From: Leptobrachium leishanense
Lineage: Eukaryota; Chordata; Amphibia; Anura; Megophryidae
DNA length: 64,000 nt
Direction of reading: 5' to 3'
Assembly (NCBI GenBank): GCA_009667805.1
Contig: CM019070.1
Span: forward strand, 58,594,735 to 58,658,734
Shown here: positions 1-15,000 of the stretch, piece after piece
Numbering within the stretch: position 1 is the stretch's first letter
Layout: each line of letters opens with the position of its first letter
Notes under the pieces: model-generated
What the model saw: the letters and a program-made list of their open reading frames with translations, nothing else
Database searches by the model: none
Told to the model about the DNA's origin: nothing
Position numbers and translations under genes: made by a program

Positions 1-560
1 ATATTTCTTTACGTGTGCCTCATGTTGTAACCCTTGAGAAAAGCAATACGCCGAAACATCGGGGGTACCTGGTCTTAGGTCCTGCGCCTCTCCTTAGTGA
101 CTTTTGGGATACTTGTCTTACTGGCTTTATTTACTTGAGGTATTTATGAGCATTTATTGGTGCACAGGATACTGATAGTACTCAGATTCCGAGTTTTCAT
201 TGCCATATTATGTCCTGTTTACTTTATTAGTGGGTCTTTATCTTACACCCTGGTGGCATTATTAATATTTTGTATTTTTGTTGTCTCATGACAGTCTCTA
301 TGGCAATGTACGTATATGCATTTATGGCTTAATATCCGGTCCTTTTGCTCTTGAAAACTGTGTTTTGTGTTTTATTTTTTCAATAAAATTTAGTATATAG
401 ATTATATTCATTGGAGTGCATCCAGTTCTTCTTCTTGCTATTATACTCTAACAGCCATAGAGGGAGGCTGTATCTCTGGAGTGCGCCCTTGATATATTGT
501 TGATCAGTACATTGAGTGCAAAAGAGTCCTTTTTTCCCATATTCTACAAATCAGAACGAA
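1..560. other. Left edge, probable old dispersed repeat
   Basis: No gene is visible. The block near 31-55 (a CTTGAGAAAAGC run followed by CGAAACATCG) loosely resembles the GAGGAAGCC...CGAAACACGTG block near 33880-33915, a wording common in frog dispersed repeats. A run at 388-430 (CAATAAAATT then a TATAGATTATATTC stretch) also resembles the inverted-repeat arms of the element at 30958-36483. I infer a remnant of the same loose repeat class, cut by the window edge. Confidence 0.25.
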
Positions 561-2085
561 TCATGCAGGGTAAGAAAATGAATAAAGCTGTCAAACGTGT
601 CCCAAACAATTTATATGTGCTGCACATGTAACTTTCCAACATGGAAGTCATCACAAAATGAAATGCCTGTGAAAATTTACAAGTAGAAATAACATAAACG
701 TAACATACACAATAATGGTTTCTAGGTCGTGAGTTTATGCATCGTGACTATCACCTGTTTGTTACAGCAATGTTACTTACTGTGACTTTCGATCTCCTCA
801 CACTGGAGAAAGCCACATCAAGCCTATATCGATCTAGAACTAACCTTGGCCAATATATGACTATGTATGATTATAAATGGGCACCAGGGTATTGGAGGAT
901 GCAATTTGTTCCTCCTAACCTCCAATTTTCTCCACCCATTAGACGCACTCCTTGAAACTTCTTACATGTTGTGATTTCCAATCTTTGTGCCCACTCAGTC
1001 GGCATTAGTCACTCAGTTACAGTATTCCGAAGTGCCATTCTGCCTAAGGAACATGGAAAATACAGACACCCAGGCTGAACGTAGAGGCCTCTTCCTTGAC
1101 CTGTATGATTGTGATTGCAGTCACTTGACTCCAACACTATTTATTGATACAATAAGTCTGACATTTTGGAAGAGGAACACTGGAGGTTGTCTGATTATGT
1201 CATCAACTTACGTCTTTAAAACTCTTCTAACCAGTCTTCAAATCATTTTGATATCATATTCTGTACTCAGGGAGGAGTTTCTTTTATGTTTTAGATTTTT
1301 TTCTCCCTTATTTCATGGCGTTTGTTGACATAATGACCAAACGTCTCCAAATAACATCGCTTTGGTTTTCTGAATTGAGTCGTTGCACTGCATAAATTGC
1401 CTTTGATGGTTGACCAAGCTTGTTTTTTTTGTTCTTTCCTTTTTCTTCTAGTTCAGGTGCAATGGAGTTAATACCAGCCACTCTGAGGACAAATGAATAT
1501 ACCGTCCTTGCTATATTATCGTATATAAAATATAATGTGCACAAAGTTTCACTAATACACAATAACCTAGTGGTAACACTTGCTGCCACTTGTAACACTT
1601 GACTTTGAATAGGGCCCAGGAATCTTTAAGGACATAGCGAAAACAATTTAAGGAGTAGTAGCGCGATAGCAATGTTTTTGAAACTGAATGCTCAAAATGA
1701 GTAGTAAGGCTGTCAAAAGACCACCAATTAACCTATTGTATTATAATAGGCACCTCTCACCACAAACACTTAAACCAGGATAGAGAAGATAGGAAGTGTG
1801 ACCATATTGACATGCATATCAAACAGTTTGATTACTGTAAATGAAGGCGAAAGTAAAACCTCTGGTCAGTTTTTGGAAGTTTCTACATACATACCCTTGG
1901 TCACTGATGTCAAATAGAATACTTTAAAATGTTTTTCTACAGGTGTATTATTACTATTTCTTGACAGCAAAGTGAGTATTACGATTTATGAACTGGTACA
2001 CTTCCCTAAAACCTTTGGATAGAGTTTCACTAGAAAGTCAGTTACAACTTTTTTTCTTACAAGTCTTTTTCTTTTTATCAGACTG
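561..2085. other. AT-rich stretch without recognisable gene
   Basis: Open frames here (for example 737-955 and 987-1328) are short and lack recognisable motifs or flanking splice sites. I see no transposon terminal repeats. It is the left flank into which the beta-catenin retrocopy inserted. Confidence 0.4.
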
Positions 2086-4846
<2,761 letters not shown>

Positions 4847-5117
4847 AACAAATAAGGTTAACTGAAAAATCTATTAATATTTTAAGACAAACAGATTTCC
4901 CTCACATGCTGGAGTTTACCACATTGAAAGATACTTTGAGATGTGGTTATTGTGTGTTGCCATGATGTAGAAGCATAGTTTTTAAATATTTATATGGCAA
5001 GAGAGTATTTAGAACATGTACATTTATTTGAATATTTTAAGATTAAAGTCATGTGTTACAGCAGAACCCAGACAAATTATATATATATATAAAAAATTTT
5101 TTTTTTTTGCTAAACTC
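4847..5117. other. AT-rich spacer
   Basis: Between the retrocopy and the Tc1 remnant. It holds a short TA microsatellite (about 5079-5090) and A/T runs, and no coding signal. Confidence 0.4.
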
Positions 5118-5446
5118 AAAGTAGTGTAGTGTGTTACCAATTGTTTTCTTGGTGACAATGGTCCCAGCTGCCTTGAGATCATTTACATGATCCTCCCTTG
5201 TAATTCTGGGCTGATTCCTCATCGTTTTCATGATCATTGAAACTCCATGAGGTGAGATCTTGCATGGAGCTCCAGACCGAGGGAGATTGACAGTAATTTT
5301 TTGTTTCTTCCACTTGCGAATAATCGCACCAACTGTTGTCACTTCTCACCAAGCTGCTTGGCGATGGTCTTGCAGCCCATTCCTGCCTTGTGTAGGTCTA
5401 CAACCTTGTCCCTGACATCCTTGAACAGCTCTTCGGTCTTGGCCAT
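5118..5446 (-). pseudogene. Tc1-family transposase, N-terminal fragment
   Basis: The start is ATG at 5444-5446 ([20 protein letters not shown]), a typical Tc1 N-terminus. The paired-type helix-turn-helix DNA-binding region follows ([14 protein letters not shown], then [15 protein letters not shown]). A 1-bp loss near 5341 (GAGAAGTGAC where GAGAAGGTGAC is expected) shifts frame between those two segments. The sequence continues through [16 protein letters not shown] and [14 protein letters not shown] to NTLHY, then enters unrelated T-rich sequence. The entire DDE catalytic domain is missing. It is a dead fragment. Confidence 0.9.
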
Positions 5447-5503
5447 GGTGGAGAGTTTGGAATCTCATTTATTGATTGCTTTTGTGGACAGGTGTCTTTT
5501 ATG

Positions 5504-5570
5504 CAGGTAACAAGCTGAGATTATGAGCACTCCCTTTAATAGAGTGCTCACAATCTCAGCTCGTTACCTG
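5504..5570. repeat. Inverted repeat inside the Tc1 leader
   Basis: CAGGTAACAAGCTGAGATT near 5505 is mirrored by AATCTCAGCTCGTTACCTG ending near 5569, with GAGCACTC/GAGTGCTC inside. Tc1 elements of vertebrates often carry such internal transposase-binding repeats. That role is inferred from family knowledge. Confidence 0.7.
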
Positions 5571-5672
5571 AATAAAATACACATGGGAGCCAGAAATCTT
5601 GCTGATAGTTGATCAAATTCTTATTTCACTCATTAAAATTCATATAAATTTCTAACTTTTTTTAAATGCTTT

Positions 5673-6566
5673 TGTAGCGCTGTTAAAAACTCTGTTGATG
5701 TATTGCTCGTGTTTAGCCACCAGAGGGAGACAAGCGCAATGTAAAGTATACTGGACACAATGGGACTACGTTTTCCATCATGCTTTGCGGCGGAGACAGG
5801 AAGTGGGTGGGGGAAAGAGGAAAGGACATCCGCAGCCTCGTACGAAGGAGGGCAGTGTGAGCCGAGCGGTGAACAGAGTAAGACACACGTGAGACTGTGA
5901 GCGATTGTGACCAGGCCGGAGAGCAGGCGCTGCCTTGCCGACGCTGGGGATCGATAGTGACTTGCCAGAGACCTAGTAATCCACCGCTGAGAGGTTTTGC
6001 ACAGACACAGAGTTGCATTTTGGACCCCGAGTAAGGAGACCGCGATGATCCACTGGGAGTGCAGGCGGTAGGCCGTAGATCTTGTTGCAGAAAAGTCCAG
6101 TGGAGAGACATCCTTGATCGGGCAGCAGAACAGATTGTCTGGCGGATGGGTGAGAGGCCTTCCAGGCCACAGTCGAAGTTTAACAAAGCACGCTGCAGTA
6201 TTGTTTGAATCTACAGGGCCCCAATGTGACTAGTTGAAGATTTGCTAAATCCATTCACTGGCCAGTCGAATATAATACCCGGGTACCTGAGCTCACACAC
6301 ACACACCTTTTCTTGGGACATTACCTTCACGGGACTTACACTCCAGAAACGAAGGGGTTAAACTTTTCTTTTACTGCTGCGCGTTTCTCGCATTACGAAA
6401 TCCTGTTTTCTGTATACCGTGCTTACATTATATATTCCGCTTTATTGAGAACAATAAAGTATATAATCTATAAAATCCACAACCGTGCTGGTGTATATTT
6501 ATTCCCTAGTGCGGAGAGACTAACCCGAGGTTAAATTCAGCGGCTCCTCCGGGAGTGAGCCCTACA
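5673..6566 (+). mobile_element. Solo LTR (894 bp) with 4-bp CTTT duplication
   Basis: It begins TGTAGCG and ends CCTACA, the TG...CA form of retroviral-type LTRs, and is flanked by CTTT at 5669-5672 and 6567-6570. The interior has a GC-rich first third, then an AATAAAG at about 6450-6456 followed by AT-rich sequence, consistent with U3-R-U5 on the plus strand. No internal gag-pol is present, so it is a solo LTR left by LTR-LTR recombination. Small frames inside it (for example 5713-6186) are not genes. The class (gypsy or endogenous retrovirus) cannot be decided from the sequence. Confidence 0.82.
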
Positions 6567-6708
6567 CTTTTTTCTGGATTTTTTTGTTGTTATTCTGTCT
6601 CGCATTGTTAGAATAAACCTACCATTAAAATTATGGACTGATCAATTCTTTGTCTGTGGGCAAACGTCCAGAATCAGCAGGGGATCAAATTTTTTTTCCC
6701 TCACTGTA

Positions 6709-7331
6709 ACGGTAACTATATTGTAGGCATCTGCTATGATTAATGTTTAAATTACTTAATTTTGCTGTTGTTATGTCATAAATAGCTTTTTGAATGAACA
6801 ATATGCTTACAATAAACCTTGCAGGTGAAAAATAATCTGATACATGTGAAAATTGGACAAGCCTTACGATAAAACAGACATTGGGAAAATCTGAGAACTC
6901 ATCAAAGGGGAAAGTACAAACTATTGTCCTTTCTCTAACTGTTCATTTTTTTGACAATACTATTTAAATTTTAGTAGCTCAGAATAACATCTGAAACCTT
7001 CAAACAATACAGAACTGGTTTGCTTGTACCTAAAAAAAACACTACTATGCATACCAAAAAAAGCTGTTAAAATCCCAGCTATTAAAAGCAAAGGAAAACA
7101 CAAATCTTTTGTAAAATTTTAAAAACAAGCTTTTAAAAATCAGCGATTCCCCTAATATATAAAACATATGCTATATTCAGTATCTTCTGATACAGGAAAT
7201 ATGTTAGTTTATAGTAAATCTTTTAATCCTGTCATGACTAATCAACTTTGGAAAAAGCACCAAATTTAAATTACATTTAAATTATATTTTCTAGGAGATG
7301 GCACTCCTTTATGGTAACACCAGCAGATACT
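6709..7331. other. AT-rich stretch without recognisable gene
   Basis: No open frame of note, no terminal repeats and no RNA gene seen. Confidence 0.4.
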
Positions 7332-7334
7332 TTA

Positions 7335-7765
7335 GGCTCGGGTCAGACAAGCGCAGTGTTCACGTCCGTGTTGCCGCACATTTGTACATCCGTGGTAGCA
7401 TACAATTATGATCAATAGAGACCACATAAGAATTACGTCCGCATAGAAATGCGGAAGCACAATGGACACGGCAAATGGACGCAGGTTAGACAAGAACGTA
7501 AATCCGCTAGAACGGATGCACAGAGTGCGCTGCGTCCGCAACGTCCGCATAGCTTTGTGTGTGTGTGATGACGAAGTCAGACGGACTGCATTTGTGCGTC
7601 CAGCATTTTTGACTGACAAAATGGTTTTGCATTTTAATTTATTTTCCCTGCTACATCTGTCAAAAATAACGGATTGTGTGGCCACTACCTTGTTGTCAGT
7701 CAGAAAGTACGTCCGTTGAGCACGGATGCACATTCCATACAAAATGTGCTCATCTGACATTGACC
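7335..7765. mobile_element. Harbinger-like MITE (431 bp), TTA duplication
   Basis: The left end is GGCTCGGGTCAGAC and the right end is an imperfect mirror (CATCTGACATTGACC). TTA stands at 7332-7334 and 7766-7768. Two much better-preserved relatives lie at 26704-27087 and 28114-28499, with TIRs GGCTGGGGTCAGACGAACG / CGTTCGTCTGACCCGAGCC and TAA duplications. A 3-bp TWA duplication is the hallmark of PIF/Harbinger. No transposase is encoded; the frame 7332-7760 is a shadow. Confidence 0.75.
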
Positions 7766-7768
7766 TTA

Positions 7769-8187
7769 AAGGTGCCCTGCAAAGTCTGCAAACTAATTAG
7801 TTTTGCGACCGACTCACAGAAGCTGAATGTCCCATTCATCCAGGATGCAAACTGTCAGTAACGGAGATGCATGAGATCAAGTTCCAATGCAGCCCTGTTT
7901 GGAACGAACAGCAGGAGATTTCACTCCTGTAAAAGTACCACCTGTCCAAAAGCTACATCTGCTGGCGAAGGTACCAAAAGAGGTGAGAACTATATTTCAA
8001 AGATTGTAATAAACAATTACCACATTTCTGTCAAGAGAAGCCTCGATGTGTTTGTGACAAAATCTTAAATATAAAGGAAAAATCTAATTTTTAATAACTG
8101 TAACAGCTGATGTTTAAGTAGTTTTCTTTAACTTGTTTAATATTGCAGACCTCTTTTCCACGTTATTATCAAAATAGAAAAAAAATG
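7769..8187. other. Stretch without recognisable feature
   Basis: Short frames only. Nothing recognised apart from the 8-bp duplication of the next element at its right end (8180-8187). Confidence 0.35.
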
Positions 8188-8627
8188 TAGGAATGTCCCG
8201 ATCACCATTTTCAGGCCAGCAGTTCAATCTGAGTTGTGCAGTATTCAGGGTCAAGTCCTGATACGATACTGCATGAATAGTAGCCAGGTCGACGGCTCAC
8301 TCACAAAATCGAATCCCGTTACCCCAATATTCACTGCGGTATCTTCCCTGCCTCCTCACGGGTCTTGGATTAGGCAGGGAGTGAATACAGATGCTCCCAG
8401 ACTCCAGCTCTGATGCTTGCATCATCTTCTTTGCCTCCTCAATAACTACAAACAGGCAGGGAAGATGCATTGAGTCATTGTTGATGCTGTGGGATTCCAA
8501 CTGGGAGGCTGGAAGTTTTGCTGCACGGCATGTCTCGATCTCAGGGGTTGGATCGGTTTGAAGAGCCAGATCCTGAAAAATGCAGAGATCAGGTCCCCAT
8601 CCTAAGGATCGGATTGGGACATCCCTA
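8188..8627. mobile_element. hAT MITE (440 bp) with 8-bp duplication
   Basis: Ends read TAGGAATGTCCCGATC and GATCGGATTGGGACATCCCTA; the latter reversed is TAGGGATGTCCC. Flanks AAAAAATG (8180-8187) and ATAAAATG (8628-8635) are an 8-bp target duplication with one mismatch. The TAGGGATGTCCC terminus and 8-bp duplication are typical of hAT. No transposase is encoded. Confidence 0.88.
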
Positions 8628-8635
8628 ATAAAATG

Positions 8636-9204
8636 CTTTTACTTGTTAAAGCAGTATATCTGTACAAATAAAAGATAAGAGAAAAATGAGGGAAAAAATG
8701 ACAAGCCAAGGGTTTATTCTTTTAGGGTTTGTACAGGTCACCGGATTTGTTAGCATAGTAAAAGTAAAATCATTTACTGTAACCAAAAGATACAATGATT
8801 GAGTCAAGATACACACTTTGTCAGCCTATTACTGGGCTTTGATTGAATCATCAATACAGAGAAAGTAGATAATTTCCAAAATGTTTCATTCCTATGGTAG
8901 CGTATATGCCAAACCAATGGGACTACCCCCAGTATCACATTGCTAATTCCAGATCAACATGATCATCCCCTGCAAACAGGAAATATCATTGTCATTTTGT
9001 TATACTTTCTTTTAGCTGTGGTCCTCACGCAGTCTCATATTGCTACTTTAAGATATAATTCCTCCTATAGTGATATCAAATCATCGTCATCTGGTTAGAT
9101 CAGTTTGTAATCTGAGAGCAGGAAAACCTTTTTTTCTGTAATCTAAGAAACCATCTGCCGACAATTTTTAAAAAAAAATAAAACTGTATTATCATTTGGT
9201 TTTA
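8636..9204. other. Stretch without recognisable gene
   Basis: AT-rich; no transposon ends, RNA genes or coding signal recognised. Confidence 0.35.
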
Positions 9205-9215
9205 TCTACTCAGGA

Positions 9216-9592
9216 AAATACTCTCCGTGTGTGGGAATCAGATCTGGGGGAAACCTTGCCAGAGGGGAAATGGATAAAGATATGGGATCTATATCAGAAA
9301 CTACAATATGTGACAATGTAGGAACAGGCATGGAAAACCCTCATGTGCTAGTATATGACTCCAGTAATGATGAATTAAATAGAAAGATTCCCGATGATTG
9401 CTGGAAGGCTTGTAGATTGAGAGGAATTTACTTACATATGTGGTGGTCTTGCTCCAAGATGTAATATTTTTGGAATAAGATATAGGTTTTGGTAGAGAAA
9501 GTGATTCAGAAATCCATACTTTTAGATGCCTGGCTCTTTTTGCTTTCCCGTCCTCTTATTTCTTTAACTAGTAAATCATCTTGTCTGCCTCA
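9216..9592 (+). pseudogene. L1/Tx1-like LINE, ORF2 C-terminal remnant
   Basis: Reading one frame from 9216 gives VWESDLGETLPEGKW, then IKIWDLYQKLQYVTM, a stop, EQAWKTLM and YMTPV. A frameshift near 9398 leads to DDCWKACRLRGIYLHMWWSC, SK, then YFW. The order WE-DLG, then a YTP-like block, then a CW...C...HMWWSC...FW block is the conserved C-terminal end of L1-clade ORF2 proteins, a zinc-knuckle-like region. At least four stops and one frameshift make it an old remnant. Upstream reverse transcriptase is absent, as expected of a 5'-truncated insertion. Confidence 0.75.
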
Positions 9593-9941
9593 TAGACATG
9601 CAAGGGTTAAGTAAAGGTTTCCTCTCCTGTGCTGGCTGTCTGTGCTGTGAGTGAGTATTCTGGAACTCTATCACTGCCAGATTTTCAGGGAAGGGGTCGG
9701 GAAGGATTACGCATACAAACCTTTTCTCTAGCTTTGCGATGTTGCGCTCTTCATTACTGGTCTCCTTCACGCATCAATGTAATATCACAAAAAGGACTGA
9801 AACTAAAATGTAGTGCATTTTATTTTAGTTTCTTTAGTTTGTTGTACTGAGCAGTTTCGTATCTCTTGAGTCATACTAAAACTAAGTTATCCCAAAATTC
9901 GGACTAAATCGTTTTAGTACTAAAACGAATGCACATGTCTA
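9593..9941. mobile_element. Possible short-TIR insertion in the L1 remnant
   Basis: TAGACATG at 9593-9600 is mirrored by CATGTCTA at 9934-9941, and the inner right side (CGTTTTAGTACTAAAACG) is palindromic. This resembles hAT-type MITE ends. The 8-bp flanks (CTGCCTCA and GTATGTAG) do not match, so the boundary is uncertain. Confidence 0.35.
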
Positions 9942-10330
9942 GTATGTAGCATTATCGAACACATTAAATAAATGGATGCATTGTCAGCTAGGATTCATTA
10001 TCCCTTAAGATCGGGCCATGAGGTTTGGGAATTATGGGAGGGGAATGGCTACTGAGCTTGAGTAATTGATATATCAAGGGAGGGGAAGTGATTTGGTATT
10101 TCTGTGACCTTGGGGAAGAAGGAGTAACTGGGCGAAGGGGGAAGGAGTGTTATGGGTTTTATTTATATGTTTTTTGTGTGTTGTGTGTGTAAGTTTTAGT
10201 GTTTTTGTTAGGTTAAGGTAAATTTAAATTGTAAGAAAATAATTAATTGAGTATGTACTTTGTGCTGTGTTGATTTTCTTTTCAGAAAAAACAATATAAA
10301 GGAAGAAAAAAAAGAAAAAAAATCTTAACA
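9942..10330 (+). mobile_element. Probable 3' end of the L1-like element
   Basis: This stretch follows the L1 ORF2 remnant on the same strand and ends in an A-rich tract (about 10287-10323), consistent with a LINE 3'UTR and poly(A). The assignment rests on position and the tail only. Confidence 0.4.
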
Positions 10331-10900
10331 ATTGCACAGTGTATAGGTGAATTTTCCATGAGTTTATAATTTAATCCAGGAAATATACAAATTTACATAG
10401 CTTGTTCTTTTTAATTGAATTTCTTTTACAACAGTGTGGACTGTAACGTTGAAAATATTATCTGGGTAGAAAGCTAGTTCTTCTCTGGATCCAGCGAATG
10501 ACAAGTTTCCAAATCCAGGCACCTTTTTAGAAAAAAGACGTTGTTCAAATAGTACATAACGTCATGAATATCTCAAAAAACATTTACACTGCCCATTGGA
10601 AGCAATTTTCCCCATCAATATTAATTCCTAAAGGAGAGAAAGGGGGTGATGATGATGACTGAATATTTATCACAATAAAAAGCATATCACTCATTTGTGT
10701 TTAGAAATGTTACAAGAAAGAAAGAAAGCTTTTAATCATATGATCAAATAGGTCTCTTTCATACTGTCCAGCCAGCCATGTGTGCTGAAAAACAGATTTC
10801 TATAAACATTATTGTAATGGTGATGCAGAGGCCCATCACGCAGAGGACAGTTTCTGCACAGAGAAACCCTAGTCTGAGAACCGGTCCTTTTAATGGCCAG
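10331..10900. other. Stretch without recognisable gene
   Basis: Left flank of the large hAT element. No coding signal or terminal repeat seen. Confidence 0.4.
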
Positions 10901-11499
10901 GTTACTAATAGTGATGAGCCGAACACGTCCGAGTTCGGGTTCGTACCCAAACCCGAACATTCCAAATGTTCGAATCCGAATCCGAATCCGAACCCTATAC
11001 AAGTCAATGGGGCTGAAAATTCGGTTTTTAGAGTGCCCTCCAAGAGGGCATATATGCTAGATATTTGCCATAAAAGGTGTATGGGGGTCCGGGTAGTGCC
11101 CTGGGGGACAGGAAACAAGGACAAAAAGTTTAAAAAAAAAACGTTTTTAAAGGGACAGAGAGTTTTCCATGAAATAAGGGTTAAAAATAAAAAAACAAAA
11201 AATTCCTCCAAATATCGTGCCTAGGAGGTCCCCATAACCTGCCCGTGAAGTGGCAGATTTCTAGGATGTATAGAAACACTTGAAAATAAAAAAATGACGT
11301 TTCAAATGACGGTAAATGCTTTTCCTTTAATCTATCCATAAACAACTGCCTAGGGCGGCAGTCTGTATGAAAAGAGGAGACATTTTCAGACACGTAGAAA
11401 AAGTTTAGTGATTTTTTGGCTAAATTATTGTGAAACTTATGCAGGCTTTGGATGAAAGTAACAATAGGTGCTTTAGAATTGGGCCTTTACCGTCGGCAA

Positions 11500-12060
11500 C
11501 AGTGCCATCACACAGTAACCCGTCTGAGGAATGGATATGAATCTGATACAGGCGTCAGTGGCAGTGCACCCAAATATTGTGCTTTTGATGCCAGGCCTGC
11601 AAGTACTATCATACAGTATCCCCTCTGTAGTATTGTGGAAGAATGCAGGGGTGGACCATGTGGTCCTATATTAAAAAGATATGAATCTGGAAAAGGAGTC
11701 AGTGCACCCAGATATTGTGCTTTTGGTGCCAGACTGCCAGCAAGTACTATTATCATACAGTAACCCCTCTGTAGTATTGTGGAAGAGTGCAGGGTTGGAC
11801 CCTGCTGTTCAAAAAATTTAAATGATATAAATCTGGCACAGGCGTCAGTGCAGCCAAATATTTTGCCTTTCATGGCAGCAAGTGCATTCACACCGTAACC
11901 CTTTTGTGGTATTGTGGAAGAGTGCAGGGTTGGACCCTGCTGTTCAAAAAATTAAAATGATATAAATCTGGCACAGGCGTCAGTGCAGCCAAATATTGTG
12001 CCTTTCATGGCAGCAAGTGCATTCACACCGTAACCCTTTTGTGGTATTGTGGAAGAGTTC
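11500..12060. repeat. Diverged tandem repeats in hAT 3' region
   Basis: About four units of roughly 130-146 bp share an AGGCGTCAGTG block (near 11550, 11697, 11840 and 11976), a CCGTAACCC or CAGTAACCC block and a GTATTGTGGAAGAG block. The last two units are nearly identical. They lie just downstream of the transposase stop. Confidence 0.75.
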
Positions 12061-15000
12061 AGTGCTGGTGGTTTTGTGCATGCAGAAGACATCCCAGATC
12101 TCTTCCGTTATGTCAGCATCAGGGGATTGATAACTGCTGATCCAGGACTGATTCATTTTTATAAATGTCAGCCGGACTACAGAGTCGGTGGACAGATGCA
12201 CCCTTTTGTCTGTGACAAAACCTCCAGCGGCACTGAACGTCCTTTCAGAAAGCACGCTGGATGAAGGGCAACCTAATAGCTGCATAGCATATTGGCTAAG
12301 TTCTGGCCAGTGATCCAATCTCAACACCCAGTAAGCCAGTGGATCATCTGCTGGAATGGTATCCAGGTCTGCCCTTGCCCCTAGGTAGTCCTGCACCATA
12401 TGGTGAAGATGCTGGCAATGGGTGCCTACATTTGACGTCACTGGGTGTCGTGGACTAAAAAAATAAAAAAATGCATCAGTCAAGTGGCCCTGGCCTTCAC
12501 CACTATTCCTCTGATCATCCGCAGCCTCAGAAGCACGTGTGTCATCACTTTGTAACCTACCAGTGCCTGGAAAGGTGTTACACAAGTGTCGCTTTAGAGC
12601 GTCCTCAAGTTTTTTCATCCTGTGCTCCCTCTCTGCGGCCAGGATGAGCTCTGCAACTTTACCCTTGTATCGTGGATCAAGAAGGGTTGCCAACCAGTAA
12701 TGATCCCTCTCCTTGATAGCACGAATCCTGGGGTCCTTTAGCAGGCTTTGCATCATAAGGGAGCCCATGCTTCGTAGGTTGGAGGTGGCATTAGCTTCCG
12801 AGTCTTCCTGGTCAATGAGGATGACCGTTTCGTGCACTTCCTCCTCCCAGCCACGCACTAGCCCTTGTGTTTCTGGGCACACAAAACCCTCCCTTGAGGA
12901 ATCCCCACCTTCAATGAACCCACTACTTAAATATTCCTCCTCCTCCTCCTCATCCTCCTCCTGTCTGATCTGAGTAGGACCCGCTGGAATGCTGTCTGCG
13001 GAAAGACTGGGGCCTTGAGAGATAGGGAAGGCCTCCTCTTCCTCCCGCTGCTCTGCCTGTAGAGCCACATCTATAATTCCTCGCAGAGTGTGCTCCTGCA
13101 GGAACACTAAAGGAATTGTGTCACTGATGCATGCAATGTCCCTGCTCACCATCCTCGTTGCCTCCTCAAATGGTGACAGTACAGTGCATGCATCCTTGAT
13201 CATCAGCCACTGCGGGGGGGGGGGGAAAAACAAGTTGACCTGAACCTGTGCTTGTGCCATACTCACACAGGTACTCGTTGATGGCCCTCTGCTGCATGTG
13301 CAGACGCTGCAGCATTGCTAATGTCGAGTTCCACCTGGTGGGCATGTCACAGATCAGACGGTTTGTGGGAAGGTGGAATTCTCTTTGAATTTCTGCCAGG
13401 CGAACGCTTGCTGGGAATGACCGTCTGAAGTGGCTGCAGACTTTTCTGGCCTGGCTGAGAAGCTCTGGCTGCCCTGGGTACTTGGTTAGGAAACGCTGTA
13501 CCACTAGATTTAGGACGTGTGCTAGGCATGGTACATGCATCAATTTACCCTTGCGTAGGGCTGATAGAAGGTTGCTGCCATTATCGCAGATGATCATTCC
13601 CAGCTGAAGCTGGCGTGGTGTTAACCATCTCTGCACCTGCCCCTGCAGAGCTGACAGAATTTCTGACCCGGTGTTGCTCCTGTCCCCTAAACAAACCAGC
13701 TCAAGCACAGTATGGCATCTTTGTGCTTGAGCCATTGCGTAGCCCCTGCCACGCGTTGGTTTAACCGCCACTTCGCCAGAGACAGAGAAGGAGGAGGAAG
13801 AGGTGGTGGAGCAGACAGACCTCATACAAGCAGCTTTCTGGAGGTGTGGTGGATGAACAAGCTCCAGCACAGAGCCCTTTCTTGGATCCCTCCCAGCTGC
13901 ATTCAGAGATACCCAGTGTGCCGTGAAGGAAATGTAACAACCCTGTCCATGCTTGCTGGACCACGTGTCTAAAGTCACATGCACCTTGTTGCTGACTGCC
14001 TTTCCCAATGACTGGATAACATTGTCTTCCACGTGCTGGTATAGTGCTGGAATGGCCTTGCGTGAAAAGTAATGGCGTTTTGGAACCTGCCATTGTGGTA
14101 CAGCACATTCAGCAAATTCACAGAAGGGAGCAGAGGCCACCAGCTAGAAAGGCAGCAGCTGCAATGCGAGTAATTTTGCTAAGCTGGCATTTAGACGCTG
14201 TGCTTGAGGATGGTTGGGACTATATTTTTTCTTACGCTGCAGCAGCTGCGGCAACATAATCTGACTGCGTAAATCTTCAGCTGATGGGATGATGTCACAT
14301 TGTGAGGAAGGAGCTGGTACATCCATTAATGTAGCATCATCCCTGTCAGTGGAGGTTTTAGGCAATGACATGGAAGGACATACAGTGGGGGTAGAGACAG
14401 ATGAGGAGGAGGAGGACCTACACAAAGTTTTGCGCCAACGGGATGTGTGGCAGGCGGTCATGTGTTGCCTCAAGCACATGGTACCCAAGTGTCCGGTGTC
14501 TTTCCCACGCTTAAGCCTCATCTGACATAGATTACAAATAGCAACGGTGGGGTCTGCTGCACATTTCTTAAAGAACTCCCAGACAGCAGAGTTCCTGCGT
14601 GTGTGCTTTGAGACAACAGTGCTCTGCACCGGAGCAGCTCTGACATGTGATGCCTTGGACTGGCTAGTGCTACAGTTGGTCAAAGAGGATGTTGTGCCTC
14701 GTGTTTGCTGTGCCTCCTCCTCCCCCTCTTCCTCACTTGATTCCTCTGTTCGCTCAGGCACCCAGGTGGAGTCAGTGACCTCATCATCACTGTCATCATG
14801 ATCCACTATCTCCTCGTCACTGGAGCCAACTTGGCAGTATGCTGCAGCTGCTGGGGCAACATGAGTGCCAGTTATTTGTGTGTCATCACTAGCACCCCCT
14901 TCCTCTAGGTTGATTATACTCCCTTCCTCAACCTCAGAGATTGAATCAGAGCACTGTACTTGCTGCGCATCCTCAAGCAGCATGTCACTGTCATTGTAGT

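Larger units (their letters stand above)
5118..6706 (-). mobile_element. Tc1 element, 5' part only, split by a solo LTR
   Basis: The right terminus reads CCCTCACTG ending at 6706, followed by the target TA at 6707-6708. Inward it continues to 6567, is broken by the LTR at 5673-6566, and resumes at 5672 as the 5' leader of a Tc1 transposase on the minus strand. Removing the LTR and one CTTT duplication restores an uninterrupted leader. The element stops abruptly near 5118 inside the transposase, so its 3' half and left terminus are gone. Confidence 0.88.

Noticed and set aside
1308..1602. Overlapping frames on both strands near the left edge
   Set aside because: No motif, no repeats, no splice context; consistent with chance.
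5695..6186. Two frames in the GC-rich part of the first solo LTR
   Set aside because: The LTR boundaries and duplication explain the region; LTRs do not normally encode such proteins.
12049..14801. Plus-strand frames opposite the hAT transposase
   Set aside because: Shadows of the minus-strand transposase; they show no motifs of their own.
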